A stretch of DNA of 64,000 nucleotides from Gemmataceae bacterium (GTDB lineage: Bacteria > Planctomycetota > Planctomycetia > Gemmatales > Gemmataceae): the NCBI GenBank assembly GCA_009691845.1, contig SIAJ01000011.1, positions 36,332 through 100,331 on the forward strand, written 5' to 3'. The notes below the pieces were generated by a model. It saw only the letters and a program-made list of their open reading frames with translations. It ran no database searches and was not told where the DNA came from. Positions 33,502-43,280 of this stretch are shown one piece after another. The position numbers and the translations under genes were made by a program. Each line of letters begins with the position of its first letter. The first letter of the stretch is position 1.

Positions 33502-36500
33502 ATGAAGTTGGCCTGTTTCGCGGCTCTCGTTCTTGTCATTCCATGCGCAACTGCTGCAGAGCCGGCCGGTTCGGCCGAGTTTTTCGAGAAGAAAGTCCGT
33601 CCAATCCTCGTCGAGCATTGCTTCAAGTGCCACGGCGACACGAAAGGCAAAGCACCCAAGGGCGGTTTGCGACTCGATTCGCGAACGGGAATGCTCAAAG
33701 GGGGCGACAACGGTTCAGTTCTGTTGCCCGGTAGTCCCAATAAAAGCAAACTTATCGAGGCGATTCGATTTCAGAATTCGGAGCTGAAGATGCCGCCAAG
33801 CGGCAAGTTGACCGCTCAGCATCTTGCCGATCTGGAAGCGTGGGTCAAGGACGGAGCAATTTGGCCGAACGATACGGCAGTGGCCGTGCCGAGCACCTCG
33901 ACTTTCGACTTGGCGAAACGCAAACGCGAACACTGGGCCTGGCAGCCGGTTCGGCCGACCATGCCTCCGGACGTGAAGAACGCGGCCTGGCCGACCGATC
34001 CGGTAGATCGATTCATTTTGGCGAAACTGGAAGCAAGCGGCATGAAGCCGGCCCCCGCCGCGCAGCGTCGGACCTGGATTCGACGTGTGACTTTCGACCT
34101 GATCGGCTTGCCACCAACGCCTGCGGAGATCGATGCGTTTCTCGCGGATAGTTCAGCAGAAGCGAAGCGGAAAGTCGTCGATCGCCTTCTAGAGTCGCCA
34201 CACTTCGGCGAACGCTGGGGGCGGCACTGGCTCGATCTGATGCGCTACGCCGAGACGCGAGGCCACGAATTCGATGCCATCATTCCAAATGCCTATCAGT
34301 ACCGCGACTACATGATTCGAGCGTTGAATACCGACGTTCCGTACGACCACCTCGTGCGTGAGCATGTTGCGGGCGATCTGATCGAGAAGCCTCGGCTTCA
34401 TCCGAAAGAAGGCTTCAACGAATCCGTCCTCGGCACCGGGTTCTGGTTCCTGGGGGAAGAAGTTCACTCGCCGGTTGATATTCGACAAGATCAAGCGGAC
34501 CGTTTCGACAACCGCATCGACGTACTCACAAAGGCCTTTGTCGGCCTTACTGTCTCGTGTGCCCGCTGCCACGATCACAAGTTCGATGCCATCGCCACCA
34601 AGGACTACTACGCTCTCTACGGCTTCATGGAAAGTGCGGGCTATCGGCTCGTGCGTTTCGATTCGCTCGACCAAAACCGGCGTGTCGCAGCCGACCTGGA
34701 TGCGATCAACGAACGTCAGGCCAAGGCACTCGCTGCCAGTCTCGCGAAAACCTTCGAGCCATTGGCCAAGAAAATGTTGGCTTACCTCCAGGCAGCCCGC
34801 GTGTTGATTCTGAGCGGAACGGACATCGTTGGGACTCCGTCTGGCGATGTCGTCTTCGAGGATTTCGAGAGCGGCACCTACGCGAACTGGAAAGTCACAG
34901 GCGCCGCGTTCGGCGACAAGCCACAATCGCTGACAACGATCGCCCCCTATCAAGGCAAGATCAACGCCATCGGCAAGTATTTTGTGAACTCGCACAACGT
35001 CCGTCCCGGCGGCGACGTCACCAAAGGGGACGCACTCACCGGCACGATGACCTCGCGTGAGTTCACTATTAGTCATCGATCGATCACGTTCCTCATCGGT
35101 GGCGGCTCGTATGCCGGCAAGACCTGCGTGAACCTGCTGATTGATGGCAAAGTCGCACGCACGGCCGTGGGGCCAGACAACAATCAAATGGTCCCGGCGC
35201 GATGGGACGTGCGCGACTTCAAAGGCAAAACCGCCCGCATCCAGATTGTCGATGAAGCGACCGGAGGCTGGGGCAACATCGGCATCGATGAGATCCGCTT
35301 TAACGATCGCGAAGCGGGCAAAGAATCGCAAAATGTGATTCGATCTTCCGACTTCTCGGACTCGTTCAAGACGAAACTCGCCGACCTGGCGAAGGCCAAA
35401 AATCTGGACGTTGTCGCTCTTTCCGCGATGGTTGAGGAAACGCTTCGAGCTTCGCGCGATCGCTCGCACCCCTTACATCTCTGGGCCAAACTCTCCACAG
35501 AAGCCTCGAAGGACGAGGAGAAACAACTGGCCACGCTGATCGCCTCGCTGCAATCCCCGAAAGAATCCGTTCCGGTTGAAGTCGTGATCGACTACGCGAA
35601 CAACAAGCCACACGAATGGCTGCCGGACGAGGGGAGTTTCGGAATCCGCCCGATGCGACCGGGCCAGTTGCGAGTCGATGCGGATGGGCAAGTGCGTTTC
35701 ACAGACCACTCGGCCGCGGAGTACGACAAAGCCTGGGACGTTCTCGAATCCGCCCCAGGTACGGAACTCGACCATGGATCGCTCGGTCGTCGGCAAAGGG
35801 CGGGTCGAAGCATTCGCACGCCTGGCTTCAAAGTTACTGGCGGCAAGGTGCATTACCTGGTTTCCGGCGGCGGCATGGCTTACGCGGCCATCGACAATCA
35901 CACCTTGGTGGCTGGCCCGCTGCATGGGCAGATCGTTCAAGATATCCCATTCTCGAAAGGCCTCCGCTGGATCACGCACGATCTGACACCGTACAAGGGG
36001 CACTACGCCCACATCGAGTTCACTCCAGGCAAGGAGGGCGAACTCGCCATCGCGATGGTGGTGCAGTCGGACCGAGCACCCGCACTGCCAACGTCGGCAT
36101 TCATCCCAGGCGGAAACTTCAAGAACACGAATGAACTCGCAGGTGCTTATGAAAGCGAATTGCTTGCAGCCCTGAAGTCCGGCCCTGCAACCGCGAGGGA
36201 AGCACGACTTGCAAACGTGTTGCTGTATCTGGTCAACGAACGGCCCGAGATCAAGGAAGTTGCCACGCGGTTCGCGAAAGAACGAACAGAGGCACTGAAA
36301 AATATCATCGTTCGTTCTCGTTTGGCACTTGCGATGTGGGAAGGAACCGCCTTCGACGAGCAGGTCTTCATCCGTGGCTCGCCGCGCGGGCTGGGCGAGC
36401 GCGTGCCGCGTCGATTCCTGGAAGCACTTTCGGGAACTGCCCCGGTATCGACCTCGCCCGGGAGCGGCCGACTCGAACTGGCTCGACAGATGACGGATCC

Positions 36501-37335
36501 GGTTGCGAATCCCTTCGTGGCACGGGTGGCCGTCAATCGTGTCTGGCACCACCTGTTTGGTCGTGGCATCGTGGCCACGGTCGATAATTTTGGCTTGCTG
36601 GGCGAACTGCCGACTCATCCAGAATTGCTCGATCACCTGGCCAATCGCTTTGTGCGCGATGGCTGGTCGATCAAGCGTCTCATTCGCGACCTCGCTCTTT
36701 CGAGCACTTACGGCATGGCAACCCAGGGCGACACGGAATCCGCGAAGGCTGATCCGCAGAATCTGCTTCTGCACCGGGCCCACCTGCGGCGACTCGAAGG
36801 CGAAGCGATCCGCGACTCGATGCTGGCCGTTTCGGGCCGGCTGGATCGCACGGCGCTCGGTTCGCCAATCCCCATTCATCTGACTCCGTTCCTCGAAGGA
36901 CGCGGCAAGCCGGCCACAAGCGGGCCGCCCGATGGGATGGGTCGCAGGTCGATCTATCTCGGCGTGCGTCGCAATTTCCTGAATCCGATGCTGCTCGCCT
37001 TCGATACGCCGATTCCGTTTTCGACCGTGGGTCGAAGACAGGTCTCGAACGTGCCGGCTCAGGCCCTGATCTTGATGAACGATCCGTTCGTGCATCAGCA
37101 GGCGAGCGTGTGGGCAAAGGCGGCCCTCGCTCGTCCCGGAACGAACGAAGATCGCGTGCGTGGCATGTATCACGAAGCGTTCGGTCGCCCTGCGACGACA
37201 AGTGAAATCGCCGCGTGTGTCGAATTCGTGAACGAACAAGCGACACGCCATGGCGTAAAGCCCGATGATGTGAAGCCGTGGAGCGACTTGGCGCACACGC
37301 TGTTCAACACGAAGGAATTCGTGTACCTGGATTGA
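33502..37335 (+). CDS. exported cytochrome c / DUF1549 / DUF1553 protein
   Basis: A 1277-residue protein of the planctomycete PSCyt1 type. After a signal peptide, a cytochrome-c-like module has the haem motif C40-F-K-C43-H44 (HCFKCHGDTKGKAPKGG). DUF1549 follows (VDRFILAKLEASG, IGLPPTPAEIDAFL, RHWLDLMRYAETRG, CARCHDHKFD). Two beta-sandwich segments are inserted: one near 450-610 (FEDFESGTYANWKVTG ... VNLLIDGKVART) like the C-terminal module of GH32 enzymes, another near 690-860. DUF1553 closes the protein (NRVWHHLFGRGIVATVDNFG, FDTPIPFSTVGRRQVSNVPA). Likely extracytoplasmic and redox-linked carbohydrate metabolism. It is partnered with the DUF1501 gene 84 bases downstream. Confidence 0.92.
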   Translation: MKLACFAALVLVIPCATAAEPAGSAEFFEKKVRPILVEHCFKCHGDTKGKAPKGGLRLDSRTGMLKGGDNGSVLLPGSPNKSKLIEAIRFQNSELKMPPSGKLTAQHLADLEAWVKDGAIWPNDTAVAVPSTSTFDLAKRKREHWAWQPVRPTMPPDVKNAAWPTDPVDRFILAKLEASGMKPAPAAQRRTWIRRVTFDLIGLPPTPAEIDAFLADSSAEAKRKVVDRLLESPHFGERWGRHWLDLMRYAETRGHEFDAIIPNAYQYRDYMIRALNTDVPYDHLVREHVAGDLIEKPRLHPKEGFNESVLGTGFWFLGEEVHSPVDIRQDQADRFDNRIDVLTKAFVGLTVSCARCHDHKFDAIATKDYYALYGFMESAGYRLVRFDSLDQNRRVAADLDAINERQAKALAASLAKTFEPLAKKMLAYLQAARVLILSGTDIVGTPSGDVVFEDFESGTYANWKVTGAAFGDKPQSLTTIAPYQGKINAIGKYFVNSHNVRPGGDVTKGDALTGTMTSREFTISHRSITFLIGGGSYAGKTCVNLLIDGKVARTAVGPDNNQMVPARWDVRDFKGKTARIQIVDEATGGWGNIGIDEIRFNDREAGKESQNVIRSSDFSDSFKTKLADLAKAKNLDVVALSAMVEETLRASRDRSHPLHLWAKLSTEASKDEEKQLATLIASLQSPKESVPVEVVIDYANNKPHEWLPDEGSFGIRPMRPGQLRVDADGQVRFTDHSAAEYDKAWDVLESAPGTELDHGSLGRRQRAGRSIRTPGFKVTGGKVHYLVSGGGMAYAAIDNHTLVAGPLHGQIVQDIPFSKGLRWITHDLTPYKGHYAHIEFTPGKEGELAIAMVVQSDRAPALPTSAFIPGGNFKNTNELAGAYESELLAALKSGPATAREARLANVLLYLVNERPEIKEVATRFAKERTEALKNIIVRSRLALAMWEGTAFDEQVFIRGSPRGLGERVPRRFLEALSGTAPVSTSPGSGRLELARQMTDPVANPFVARVAVNRVWHHLFGRGIVATVDNFGLLGELPTHPELLDHLANRFVRDGWSIKRLIRDLALSSTYGMATQGDTESAKADPQNLLLHRAHLRRLEGEAIRDSMLAVSGRLDRTALGSPIPIHLTPFLEGRGKPATSGPPDGMGRRSIYLGVRRNFLNPMLLAFDTPIPFSTVGRRQVSNVPAQALILMNDPFVHQQASVWAKAALARPGTNEDRVRGMYHEAFGRPATTSEIAACVEFVNEQATRHGVKPDDVKPWSDLAHTLFNTKEFVYLD

Positions 37336-37341
37336 TTCGAG

Positions 37342-37377
37342 CCTTGTAGCAGAAGTCGTGGGACTTCCGCTACAAGG
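37342..37377. repeat. tight 16-base hairpin
   Basis: Arms 37342-37357 and 37362-37377 (CCTTGTAGCAGAAGTC type) pair at 15 of 16 with a four-base loop, six bases after the DUF1553 stop and before its DUF1501 partner. It could set the transcript ratio of the two genes. Confidence 0.85.
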
Positions 37378-37419
37378 TGCGGCGCGATACTCAGATCGAA
37401 CGAGAAGAGGATCCGATCG

Positions 37420-38808
37420 ATGTTCATGTATCCCACACGCCGTGAAATGCTGGCTCGCACCGCCAGCGGCTTCGGCGCTCTCGCACTGTCGACTCTGTTG
37501 GCCGAGGATTCTCACGGCAGCGTGCATGGCACGCATCACACGCCCAAGGCCAAGCGAGTCATCTTCCTCTACATGGATGGCGGGCCATCGCAAGTTGACA
37601 CGTTCGATTACAAACCGCTGCTCGAAAAACACAACGGCAAGGACCCGAACTCGATCTTCAAAGTAGAGCCCACGCAGTTCAATAGCGTCGGCAAGGTGAT
37701 GGTCTCGCCGTGGAAATTCAAACAACACGGCGAGTGCGGCCAATGGGTGAGCGAGTTGTTTCCGCACGTTGCGAAGTGCGTCGATGATCTCGCCTTCGTT
37801 CACTCCATGACCTCGAAGTTTCCGGAACACACAAGCGCGAACTATTTCCTGCACACGGGCAGCGGTGTGCAAGGGCGGCCGAGCATGGGAGCCTGGATCG
37901 GTTATGGGCTTGGCATGGAAAGCAAGGACCTGCCCGGCTTCATCGTTCTGAACGGCGGGCTGATCCCACCTGGCGGGCTGGACAATTTCAATAGCGGCTT
38001 TCTCCCGGCCGCTTTCCAGGGCTCCGTATTTCGCGCCGGAAATCCGCCGGTTGCGAATATTGTGCCTCTCGAACCCGATTCGGCACTGCAACGCGGCAAA
38101 CTCGGTCTGCTTCGCAAGCTGGATGCGGGGGCCAAGGAACGCTTCGCCGGGGCCGACGAGATCGAGTCGGCCATCAAGAACTACGAGACCGCCTTCCGAA
38201 TGCAGGCAGCCGTTCCGGAATTGATGGACCTCAAGGGCGAATCGGATGCGACCAAGAAACTCTATGGGATCGATTCCTCCTTTGGGCACACGCAAACGTT
38301 TGGCCGGCAATGTCTGATTGCTCGGCGGCTTGTGGAGCGTGGAGTGCGATTCATTCAGTTGACCTGCCCACCGGCGGGTGGCGACCGCTGGGATCAGCAT
38401 TCCGATCTGAAAAATGGCCATGAGAAGAACGCACTTGCCGTCGATCAGCCGATCGCCGGTCTGTTGACCGATCTCAAGGCACGAGGGCTGTTGAAGGACA
38501 CGCTCGTCGTTTGGGCAGGCGAATTTGGCCGAACGCCATTCGCCCAGGGAGCGAATGGCCGGGATCACAATCAATATGGCTTCACGGTCTGGCTCGCCGG
38601 CGGCGGTGCGAAAGGCGGAGTGGCGCATGGCGAAACCGATGAGTGGGGTTACAAGGCGGTGAAAGGGATTGTCGAGATGCACGATCTGCACGCCACGATT
38701 CTGCACTTGCTCGGCGTCGATCACAAGAAACAGACCTTCCGCTTCGGCGGCCGCGATATGCGACTGACCGATGTGCACGGCGAGTTGATTCGCCCAATAC
38801 TCGCCTGA
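37420..38808 (+). CDS. Tat-exported DUF1501 protein
   Basis: 462 residues with a twin-arginine signal (TRREMLARTASGFGALALS) and the DUF1501 alkaline-phosphatase-like fold: RVIFLYMDGGPSQVDTFDYK, SMTSKFPEHTSANYFLHTGS, WAGEFGRTPFAQG and RDHNQYGFTVWLAGGG. The Asp/His residues in these motifs resemble sulfatase-type metal ligands. DUF1501 genes almost always sit next to DUF1549/DUF1553 cytochromes in planctomycetes, as here, and the two proteins are thought to act together outside the cytoplasm. Confidence 0.92.
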   Translation: MFMYPTRREMLARTASGFGALALSTLLAEDSHGSVHGTHHTPKAKRVIFLYMDGGPSQVDTFDYKPLLEKHNGKDPNSIFKVEPTQFNSVGKVMVSPWKFKQHGECGQWVSELFPHVAKCVDDLAFVHSMTSKFPEHTSANYFLHTGSGVQGRPSMGAWIGYGLGMESKDLPGFIVLNGGLIPPGGLDNFNSGFLPAAFQGSVFRAGNPPVANIVPLEPDSALQRGKLGLLRKLDAGAKERFAGADEIESAIKNYETAFRMQAAVPELMDLKGESDATKKLYGIDSSFGHTQTFGRQCLIARRLVERGVRFIQLTCPPAGGDRWDQHSDLKNGHEKNALAVDQPIAGLLTDLKARGLLKDTLVVWAGEFGRTPFAQGANGRDHNQYGFTVWLAGGGAKGGVAHGETDEWGYKAVKGIVEMHDLHATILHLLGVDHKKQTFRFGGRDMRLTDVHGELIRPILA

Positions 38809-38828
38809 AAAAATCTGATGAGAATCGC

Positions 38829-38936
38829 TCACGCGAAGCCGCAAAGCAAGCCTTAAAAACCAACTACTCGAATTCCTTCTCCACACGACTAATTGCTTTT
38901 TTGTCTTTTTCTTTGCGTCTTTGCGTCTTTGCGTGA
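38829..38936. repeat. inverted repeat of the TTTGCGTC family
   Basis: Arms 38829-38846 and 38919-38936 (TCACGCGAAGCCGCAAAG type) match at 16 of 18. The right side contains the near-tandem word TTTGCGTC three times. Related to the element at 61527. It lies between two plus-strand genes. Confidence 0.75.
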
Positions 38937-39036
38937 ACTCTTCAAGAAACAACTTCCTCCACGAACGCTCGTCATTCGTCGATCGGCGGAGTAAATTCTT
39001 CGCAAGGCCTTCCTCAAACTCTCCAAAGGAATTTCC

Positions 39037-40359
39037 ATGAATCCCACTCCCATTACTCGCCGAGCCGCTCTTGGTGCACTGGCGACCGGGTTTGCTGCTC
39101 CCTTCGTGTTCCGCCATCACGCGACCGCTGCGCCGAGCGAAACCGTGATGCATGCCAGCTTCGGTGCCAGCGGCATGGCCGGCTCGGACATTGGCTCGCT
39201 GTCGGGCAGCAAGCACTTCAAGTTGGTTGCCGTTGCCGAAGTGGATCTCGGCCGGATTGCCGAGGTGAAGAAGAAATTCCCCGACGTGAAGGTCTACCAG
39301 GACTGGCGTGAGTTGCTGGACAAGGAAAAGGGGCTCAACTCCGTCAACGTGTCCACGCCGGACCATATGCACGCACCGATCACCATGCGCGCCATGCAAC
39401 AGGGATTGCACGTCTACACTCAGAAGCCATTGACGCAGACGATCTACGAAGCCCGCCAGTTGGCCAAGGTCGCGGCCGAGAAAAAAATCATCAGCCAGAT
39501 GGGCATTCAAATCCACTCGGCCGCAGAACATCGCAGCATCGTGGGGATCATTCAGTCGGGTGCGATTGGCAAGGTCAAGGAAGTGCATAGCTGGAGCGGC
39601 AAGGCTTGGGGCGATACGAATCCCCGCCCGGCCAAGGTCGATCCGGTCCCGAAGAACCTGAATTGGGACGGCTGGCTCGGCGTGGCGGCGGAGCGGCCGT
39701 TCATCGCGGGCTACTACCATCCGGGTGAATGGCGCAAGCGGCTTGATTTTGGCACAGGCACCTACGGCGATATGGGTTGCCATATTCTCGACCCCGTGTT
39801 TGCGTCACTCGAATTGACCGCGCCGACGCAGGTGCGATCCGAAGGAGACTTGCCGAATGCCGATAGCTGGGCCCTCAAAACGCTAGTGAAATATGTTTTC
39901 CCAGAAACGAAGCAGACAACAAAGGAATTGAAACTAACGTGGTACAGTGGCGATTTGCGACCGCCGATGGAAGTGCAGAAGCTGGCCGGCCGGGACAAAG
40001 TCTCCTCCCAGGGATCGATCTACCTTGGCACCGAAGGGGTCATGTACTCTCCTTATGGTGAAGGCACGGCCGTTCTGCTGCCGACCGAGAAGTTCAAGGA
40101 CGCCAAGTTGCAGCGGATCCCTGGCGAAAATCACTATCTGCAATTCATCGAGGCCGTTCGCGGCAATGGTAAGACCTCGGCCCCATTCTCGTATTCCGGG
40201 CCGCTCACGGAATCGATCCTGCTGGGTTGCCTGGCTACTCGCTTCCAGAACGAGACTCTGATGTGGGATGCCGCAAAGCTCGAAATCGGGAACGTCAAGA
40301 AGGCGAACGAATTCGTCCGGCGAACCTACCGCAAGGGGTGGGAAGTGGAAGGACTGTAG
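39037..40359 (+). CDS. Tat-exported Gfo/Idh/MocA-family oxidoreductase
   Basis: 440 residues with a twin-arginine signal (ITRRAALGALATGFAAPFVF). The Rossmann part has FGASGMAGSD, VAVAEVD and VSTPDHMHA. The usual catalytic EKP is QKP here (VYTQKPLTQTI). The C-terminal domain has TGTYGDMGCHILDPVF. These exported NAD(P)-type enzymes with tightly bound cofactor are abundant in planctomycetes and act on sugars or sugar derivatives; here the substrate is unknown. It follows the DUF1553/DUF1501 pair, fitting a saccharide-degradation role. Confidence 0.9.
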   Translation: MNPTPITRRAALGALATGFAAPFVFRHHATAAPSETVMHASFGASGMAGSDIGSLSGSKHFKLVAVAEVDLGRIAEVKKKFPDVKVYQDWRELLDKEKGLNSVNVSTPDHMHAPITMRAMQQGLHVYTQKPLTQTIYEARQLAKVAAEKKIISQMGIQIHSAAEHRSIVGIIQSGAIGKVKEVHSWSGKAWGDTNPRPAKVDPVPKNLNWDGWLGVAAERPFIAGYYHPGEWRKRLDFGTGTYGDMGCHILDPVFASLELTAPTQVRSEGDLPNADSWALKTLVKYVFPETKQTTKELKLTWYSGDLRPPMEVQKLAGRDKVSSQGSIYLGTEGVMYSPYGEGTAVLLPTEKFKDAKLQRIPGENHYLQFIEAVRGNGKTSAPFSYSGPLTESILLGCLATRFQNETLMWDAAKLEIGNVKKANEFVRRTYRKGWEVEGL

Positions 40360-40373
40360 ACGCAATAAGCCGC

Positions 40374-40416
40374 GCTTCGCTTCGGGCTTCCCGCAAGGCG
40401 GATCCCGAAGCGAGGC
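40374..40416. terminator. stem-loop between convergent genes
   Basis: GCTTCGCTTCGGG (40374-40386) and CCCGAAGCGAGGC (40404-40416) pair at 12 of 13 bases with a 17-base loop, between the Gfo/Idh and alpha/beta-hydrolase stops. Possible bidirectional terminator or dispersed palindrome. Confidence 0.6.
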
Positions 40417-40424
40417 ATCCAATA

Positions 40425-41480
40425 TCACTTCTTCAACGACTGATCCAGAAATTCGTATGCCACTTTGCGAACTTCCTCCGGGAAGTTGTGATCCGCGTCG
40501 GGATAGTTAGCTTTCAGCTTCGCTTCTGTGCCCAGCAACTTGTAAACCGGCGTAGCCGCCTTGATGCAGTCTTTCACGCCCTCCACATCGAAGTTGTGAT
40601 CCTTGACCGGCGCGCTGGCAAGGAAGGCACGCGGCGCCAGTGCGGCCACGGCTTCCGGAAAGTCCCACGGCATCTTCTCCGGCTTGAGATCGTACTTCGT
40701 GCGAATCAGTGGCATGTAGCCGTCGTGGCTCCAGCCCGCGAGATTTCCCTTCATGTATTTCGGAAACGAACAGAAGCCGCAATTCGAGACAATGCACTTC
40801 ACCCGTTCGTCGAAAACGCCCAGGAAGATCGCATTGTGCCCGCCAAGCGAATGGCCAATGGCCCCGAGGCGGTCACCATCCACATCGGGACGCGAGATCA
40901 AATAATCGACACAACGCATGTGATTCCAGATCGCCTTCATGGTCGTGCTGATGTAGCCGTTCTTGTAAGCATCGAACTTGTACTCGCCCATGTTTGGATA
41001 ATCGGGGGCAATGGTGACATAGCCTCGTTCAGCCAGATGCACCGCGTAATGTCGATCGGACTTACCACCCACGCCGGCCGCGACTCCCTTGCCGAACTCT
41101 CTGCTGGTCGGATGCAAACAGACAACCGCCGGTTTCTTCCCTTTCGCTTTCGGCACAAGCAGATAGACCGGCAATCGATCTTCTTTCTCGACCGTGATTG
41201 TGAGCTTGTGTCGAATAAATGTGCCCTCGTCCGACTCTTCCAGGGACTTGACGTCGAAGGCGACTTTGCGATCCTCGGCTGGCATCGTGCCCATGACGGC
41301 ATGCATGTTCTGCAGAATGTGGGCTCGTCGCTTGGCCCAGCCAGCCGCATCCGTGATCGTCGTTTCTTTCCCCTCGCTACCTCGAAGAACGAGCAGATTG
41401 CTTCGGTCTGGGTAGGTAGACGGGGCTTCGCCGAATCCAAGTCCGGCGAGGAGAAGCAGGAGGAAAAGCGAGTGTCTCAC
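40425..41480 (-). CDS. exported alpha/beta hydrolase (acetyl-xylan-esterase/dienelactone type)
   Basis: A 351-residue protein with a signal peptide (RHSLFLLLLLAGLGFGEAP after the start Met). The nucleophile elbow is GAIGHSLGGHNAIF (S211). The region LPVYLLVPKAKGKKPAVVCL and the ending DADHNFPEEV (His) complete the fold. An insert-free cap and KDHNFDVEG near the C-terminus suggest esterase or peptidase activity on plant or algal polymers; substrate unknown. It converges on the Gfo/Idh gene. Confidence 0.85.
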   Translation of the reverse strand: MRHSLFLLLLLAGLGFGEAPSTYPDRSNLLVLRGSEGKETTITDAAGWAKRRAHILQNMHAVMGTMPAEDRKVAFDVKSLEESDEGTFIRHKLTITVEKEDRLPVYLLVPKAKGKKPAVVCLHPTSREFGKGVAAGVGGKSDRHYAVHLAERGYVTIAPDYPNMGEYKFDAYKNGYISTTMKAIWNHMRCVDYLISRPDVDGDRLGAIGHSLGGHNAIFLGVFDERVKCIVSNCGFCSFPKYMKGNLAGWSHDGYMPLIRTKYDLKPEKMPWDFPEAVAALAPRAFLASAPVKDHNFDVEGVKDCIKAATPVYKLLGTEAKLKANYPDADHNFPEEVRKVAYEFLDQSLKK

Positions 41481-41789
41481 GGGGAACCTCCGTTAACATC
41501 TTTGAGATTGTGTCGCATCCGGTTCCAAACGGCTGCTCACTGTTCTCAAGTCACCACTAGCAATAGCGCGAAGTCGGCAAAAGTGAACTCGACTTTGGAT
41601 ATTTTTTCGAGATTATTTTACCGAACCGCATGGGACCAGTCTTTCGTTCCGACGTTCGCCTTTATTAAAGAATGCGACTATTTTTAGAAGGGGTGAGTGT
41701 TTCTTTACAAAAAAGAATTTCCCGAGGAATTTGAGGGGTGCGAGGCTGCTTTTCGGTTACGCTATCCCTGCCCGAATCGAGGCTTCACC
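41481..41789. other. 309-base divergent intergenic region
   Basis: Between the minus-strand hydrolase and the plus-strand dimethylformamidase-like gene, AT-richer than its surroundings. It should hold both promoters, but I find no strong consensus pair and no RNA gene. ORF extensions into it (from 41697) lack protein-like character. Confidence 0.5.
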
Positions 41790-43268
41790 ATGACTACTCC
41801 GAATCGCCGTGAGATGCTGGCCACGATCGCCGGTGCCGCCGCGTTGCCGCTGGTTTCTCACTCTGCCCCCGCCAAAACCAGTGGGCTCATCAAGTCCGAG
41901 AACGAAAAGCCCGGCACGCTCGACTGGCAACTCACTTATACTCGCGTCGATCCGAAGACCGTTTATCGCTCGCGAATGATCGAGGGCTATGCCTCCCGCC
42001 AAAGCGTGAAGCCCGGCGAGAAGATCGACTTCTTCGTGAGCACCGACCCCGCTTCGCCTTTCACGATCGACCTCTATCGTCTCGGCTACTACGGCGGCAA
42101 GGGCGGCCGGCATGTAGCGAAACTGGGCCCGTTCGAGGGTAAGGTTCAAGAGGCACCGCCGGTGGGAGAGGCCCGACTTCACGAATGCAAGTGGGACAAA
42201 TGCACCACGTTTGAGATTCCGAAAGACTGGGTCAGCGGCGTCTACGTGGGCAAACTCGCGGCCACGAAACATCGCTATCAGAGTTACATCATCTTCATCG
42301 TTCGCGATGATCGCTCGGCCGACTTCTTGTTCCAGTGCAGCGATAACACCTGGCAGGCGTACAACAAGTGGCCGGACAGTTACTCGCTGTACACGAACGA
42401 TCGCCCGGACAAGAAGCCGCTCGTTTCCGGCGTGAAAGTCAGCTTCGACAGGCCCTACGGCAAGTACACGCAAATCTTTGACAACCCCCTTTCGCAAGGA
42501 AGCGGCGAGTTTTTTCTCTGGGAGTTTCCGCTCGCGTTCTGGATGGAGCAGCAAGGTTTTGACGTGACGTATTGCTCGAACTTTGATGCACACAGCGATC
42601 CGAAATCGTTGCTGCGAGCCAAGGGATTCATCTCCATCGGGCACGACGAATATTGGAGCCGCGAGCAGTTCGACAACGTGCAGGCCGCTGTGAAGGCGGG
42701 CGTGAATGTCTGCTTCCTCTCCGGCAATTCGTGTTGTTTCGTTACGCCGTTCTCCGGACCAACGAACCGCATTCTCGAAAGAGCCGGCCGTTATGGCGGC
42801 ATTCGCAAGGGTGAAGAAAAGTGGATGGCCGACTTGCCGCTCGACGGGCCGAACGAATCAACATTGATCGGCGCGCAGACGGTGACGCCGTTCAACGGCT
42901 CGGGCGACTGGACCGTAATCAAGCCGGAACACTGGATGTTCGAAGGCACGGGCATGAAAAAGGGGGACAGCATCCTCGGCCTGGTCGGCTGGGAGTTCCA
43001 CGGCTCGCCCGCAAAGATCCCCGGCCTCGAAGTTGTTGCCGCCGGCAAAACCTTCACGGGCGACGACCGCGAATCGCACTACACGGCCACGATCTATCCC
43101 GGCCCGAAGAACAACTTCGTCTTCAACGCCTCGACGATCTTCTGGGCTCAAGGCCTCTCATCGCCACCAGGCCATATGCCGCCAATCTCGCATCATGGCA
43201 GGCCGCAAGGGCCTGATGAGCGCGTGCAGCGGATTACGAGGAATGTGTTTGAGCGGATGCGGGGATAA
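41790..43268 (+). CDS. Tat-exported N,N-dimethylformamidase-beta-like protein
   Basis: 492 residues with a twin-arginine signal (NRREMLATIAGAAALPLVSH). The body resembles the large-subunit C-terminal domain of N,N-dimethylformamidase: RLGYYGGKGGRHV, FLFQCSDNTWQAYNKWPDSY, VSFDRPYGKYTQ, GHDEYWSREQFDNV and NVCFLSGNSCCF. The C-terminal part has VGWEFHGSPAKIPGLEVVAA. True substrate in planctomycetes unknown; amidase activity is only suggested. ATG 41790 begins the Tat signal. Confidence 0.85.
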   Translation: MTTPNRREMLATIAGAAALPLVSHSAPAKTSGLIKSENEKPGTLDWQLTYTRVDPKTVYRSRMIEGYASRQSVKPGEKIDFFVSTDPASPFTIDLYRLGYYGGKGGRHVAKLGPFEGKVQEAPPVGEARLHECKWDKCTTFEIPKDWVSGVYVGKLAATKHRYQSYIIFIVRDDRSADFLFQCSDNTWQAYNKWPDSYSLYTNDRPDKKPLVSGVKVSFDRPYGKYTQIFDNPLSQGSGEFFLWEFPLAFWMEQQGFDVTYCSNFDAHSDPKSLLRAKGFISIGHDEYWSREQFDNVQAAVKAGVNVCFLSGNSCCFVTPFSGPTNRILERAGRYGGIRKGEEKWMADLPLDGPNESTLIGAQTVTPFNGSGDWTVIKPEHWMFEGTGMKKGDSILGLVGWEFHGSPAKIPGLEVVAAGKTFTGDDRESHYTATIYPGPKNNFVFNASTIFWAQGLSSPPGHMPPISHHGRPQGPDERVQRITRNVFERMRG

Positions 43269-43280
43269 GTGACCATCCAC

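Noticed and set aside
34189..35469. Minus-strand frame of 426 codons
   Set aside because: Antisense shadow of the cytochrome/DUF1553 gene, whose haem and DUF motifs establish the plus strand as coding.
35473..39783. Minus-strand frame of 1436 codons as a real gene
   Set aside because: Covers three well-supported plus-strand genes; no start context or domain is seen. Kept only as a low-interest oddity.
40227..41687. Plus-strand frame of 486 codons
   Set aside because: Antisense to the exported alpha/beta hydrolase with its GHSLGG motif.
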